Of a DNA stretch of 5,226 nucleotides, positions 5,174 to 5,226 are shown piece by piece. Every line of letters starts with the position of its first letter. Within the stretch, counting starts at the first letter, position 1. The translations under genes were made by a program, and so were the position numbers. The notes under the pieces were generated by a model, which had not been told where the DNA came from, did no database searches, and saw only the letters and a program-made list of their open reading frames with translations. The stretch is taken from NCBI GenBank assembly GCA_004357365.1, contig SMVT01000019.1:1-5226 (forward strand), given 5' to 3'. The DNA comes from Nitrospina sp. GTDB taxonomy: Bacteria; Nitrospinota; Nitrospinia; Nitrospinales; Nitrospinaceae.

Positions 5174-5226
5174 TGGTCGGGATGAGAGGATTTGAACCTC
5201 CGGCCCCTTCGTCCCGAACGAAGTGC
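5174..5226 (-). tRNA. tRNA-Pro (anticodon CGG), partial, 3' portion
   Basis: The last 53 nt of a proline tRNA are present; the 5' acceptor strand and D-arm lie beyond the right edge. Visible parts, read on the minus strand, are the anticodon arm CTTCG-TTCGGGA-CGAAG with anticodon CGG at 5216-5214, the T-arm GGAGG-TTCAAAT-CCTCT, the acceptor strand CATCCCG, discriminator A, and an encoded CCA end (5176-5174). The anticodon and T-arm sequence closely matches bacterial tRNA-Pro(CGG), such as E. coli proK. It reads CCG codons. Confidence 0.95.

Overview
This window looks like ordinary chromosomal sequence from a Gram-negative-type bacterium of moderate GC content. It has compact single genes, clear Shine-Dalgarno sites (GGAG/GAGGAG type), sigma70-like promoters and rho-independent terminators. 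The gene content (a lone CheY-like receiver, a short MarR-like winged-helix protein, a TPR membrane protein) would suit a lineage such as Nitrospinota or a relative of the former Deltaproteobacteria. That is only a guess from the style of the proteins; nothing here is diagnostic of a taxon. There are no phage, transposon, plasmid or CRISPR hallmarks.

Layout from left to right. Positions 1-558 hold no gene I can support. They contain a long imperfect GC-rich inverted repeat (21-109, one arm very G-rich) and, close to the first gene, a promoter candidate overlapped by four TTACA/TGTAA half-sites. A plus-strand gene (559-1992) encodes a 477-residue protein with about five membrane helices, a mostly beta-looking middle and two C-terminal TPR repeats; it ends at a strong terminator (2047-2085). 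Convergent to it is a minus-strand gene (2153-2551) for a small exported protein with an extremely His/Gly-rich tail. An AT-rich divergent control region (2552-2837) carries promoter candidates on both strands and three palindromic or hairpin elements. It separates the His-rich gene from a plus-strand MarR-like winged-helix gene (2838-3248).

The rest of the window is on the minus strand. It holds a stand-alone response-regulator receiver (3309-3710), an unrecognised 140-residue soluble protein with a possible Cys2His2 metal site (3828-4250), a class I SAM-dependent methyltransferase broken by a one-base insertion (4378-5032), and the 3' part of a tRNA-Pro(CGG) with its terminator (5131-5226).

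The genes do not form an obvious pathway or operon. Each has its own leader, and most intergenic gaps are 60-290 bp. I do not see a convincing new multi-gene system. The points most worth following are the methyltransferase frameshift, the palindromic operator candidates in several leaders, the His-rich exported protein, and the uncharacterised membrane-TPR protein.
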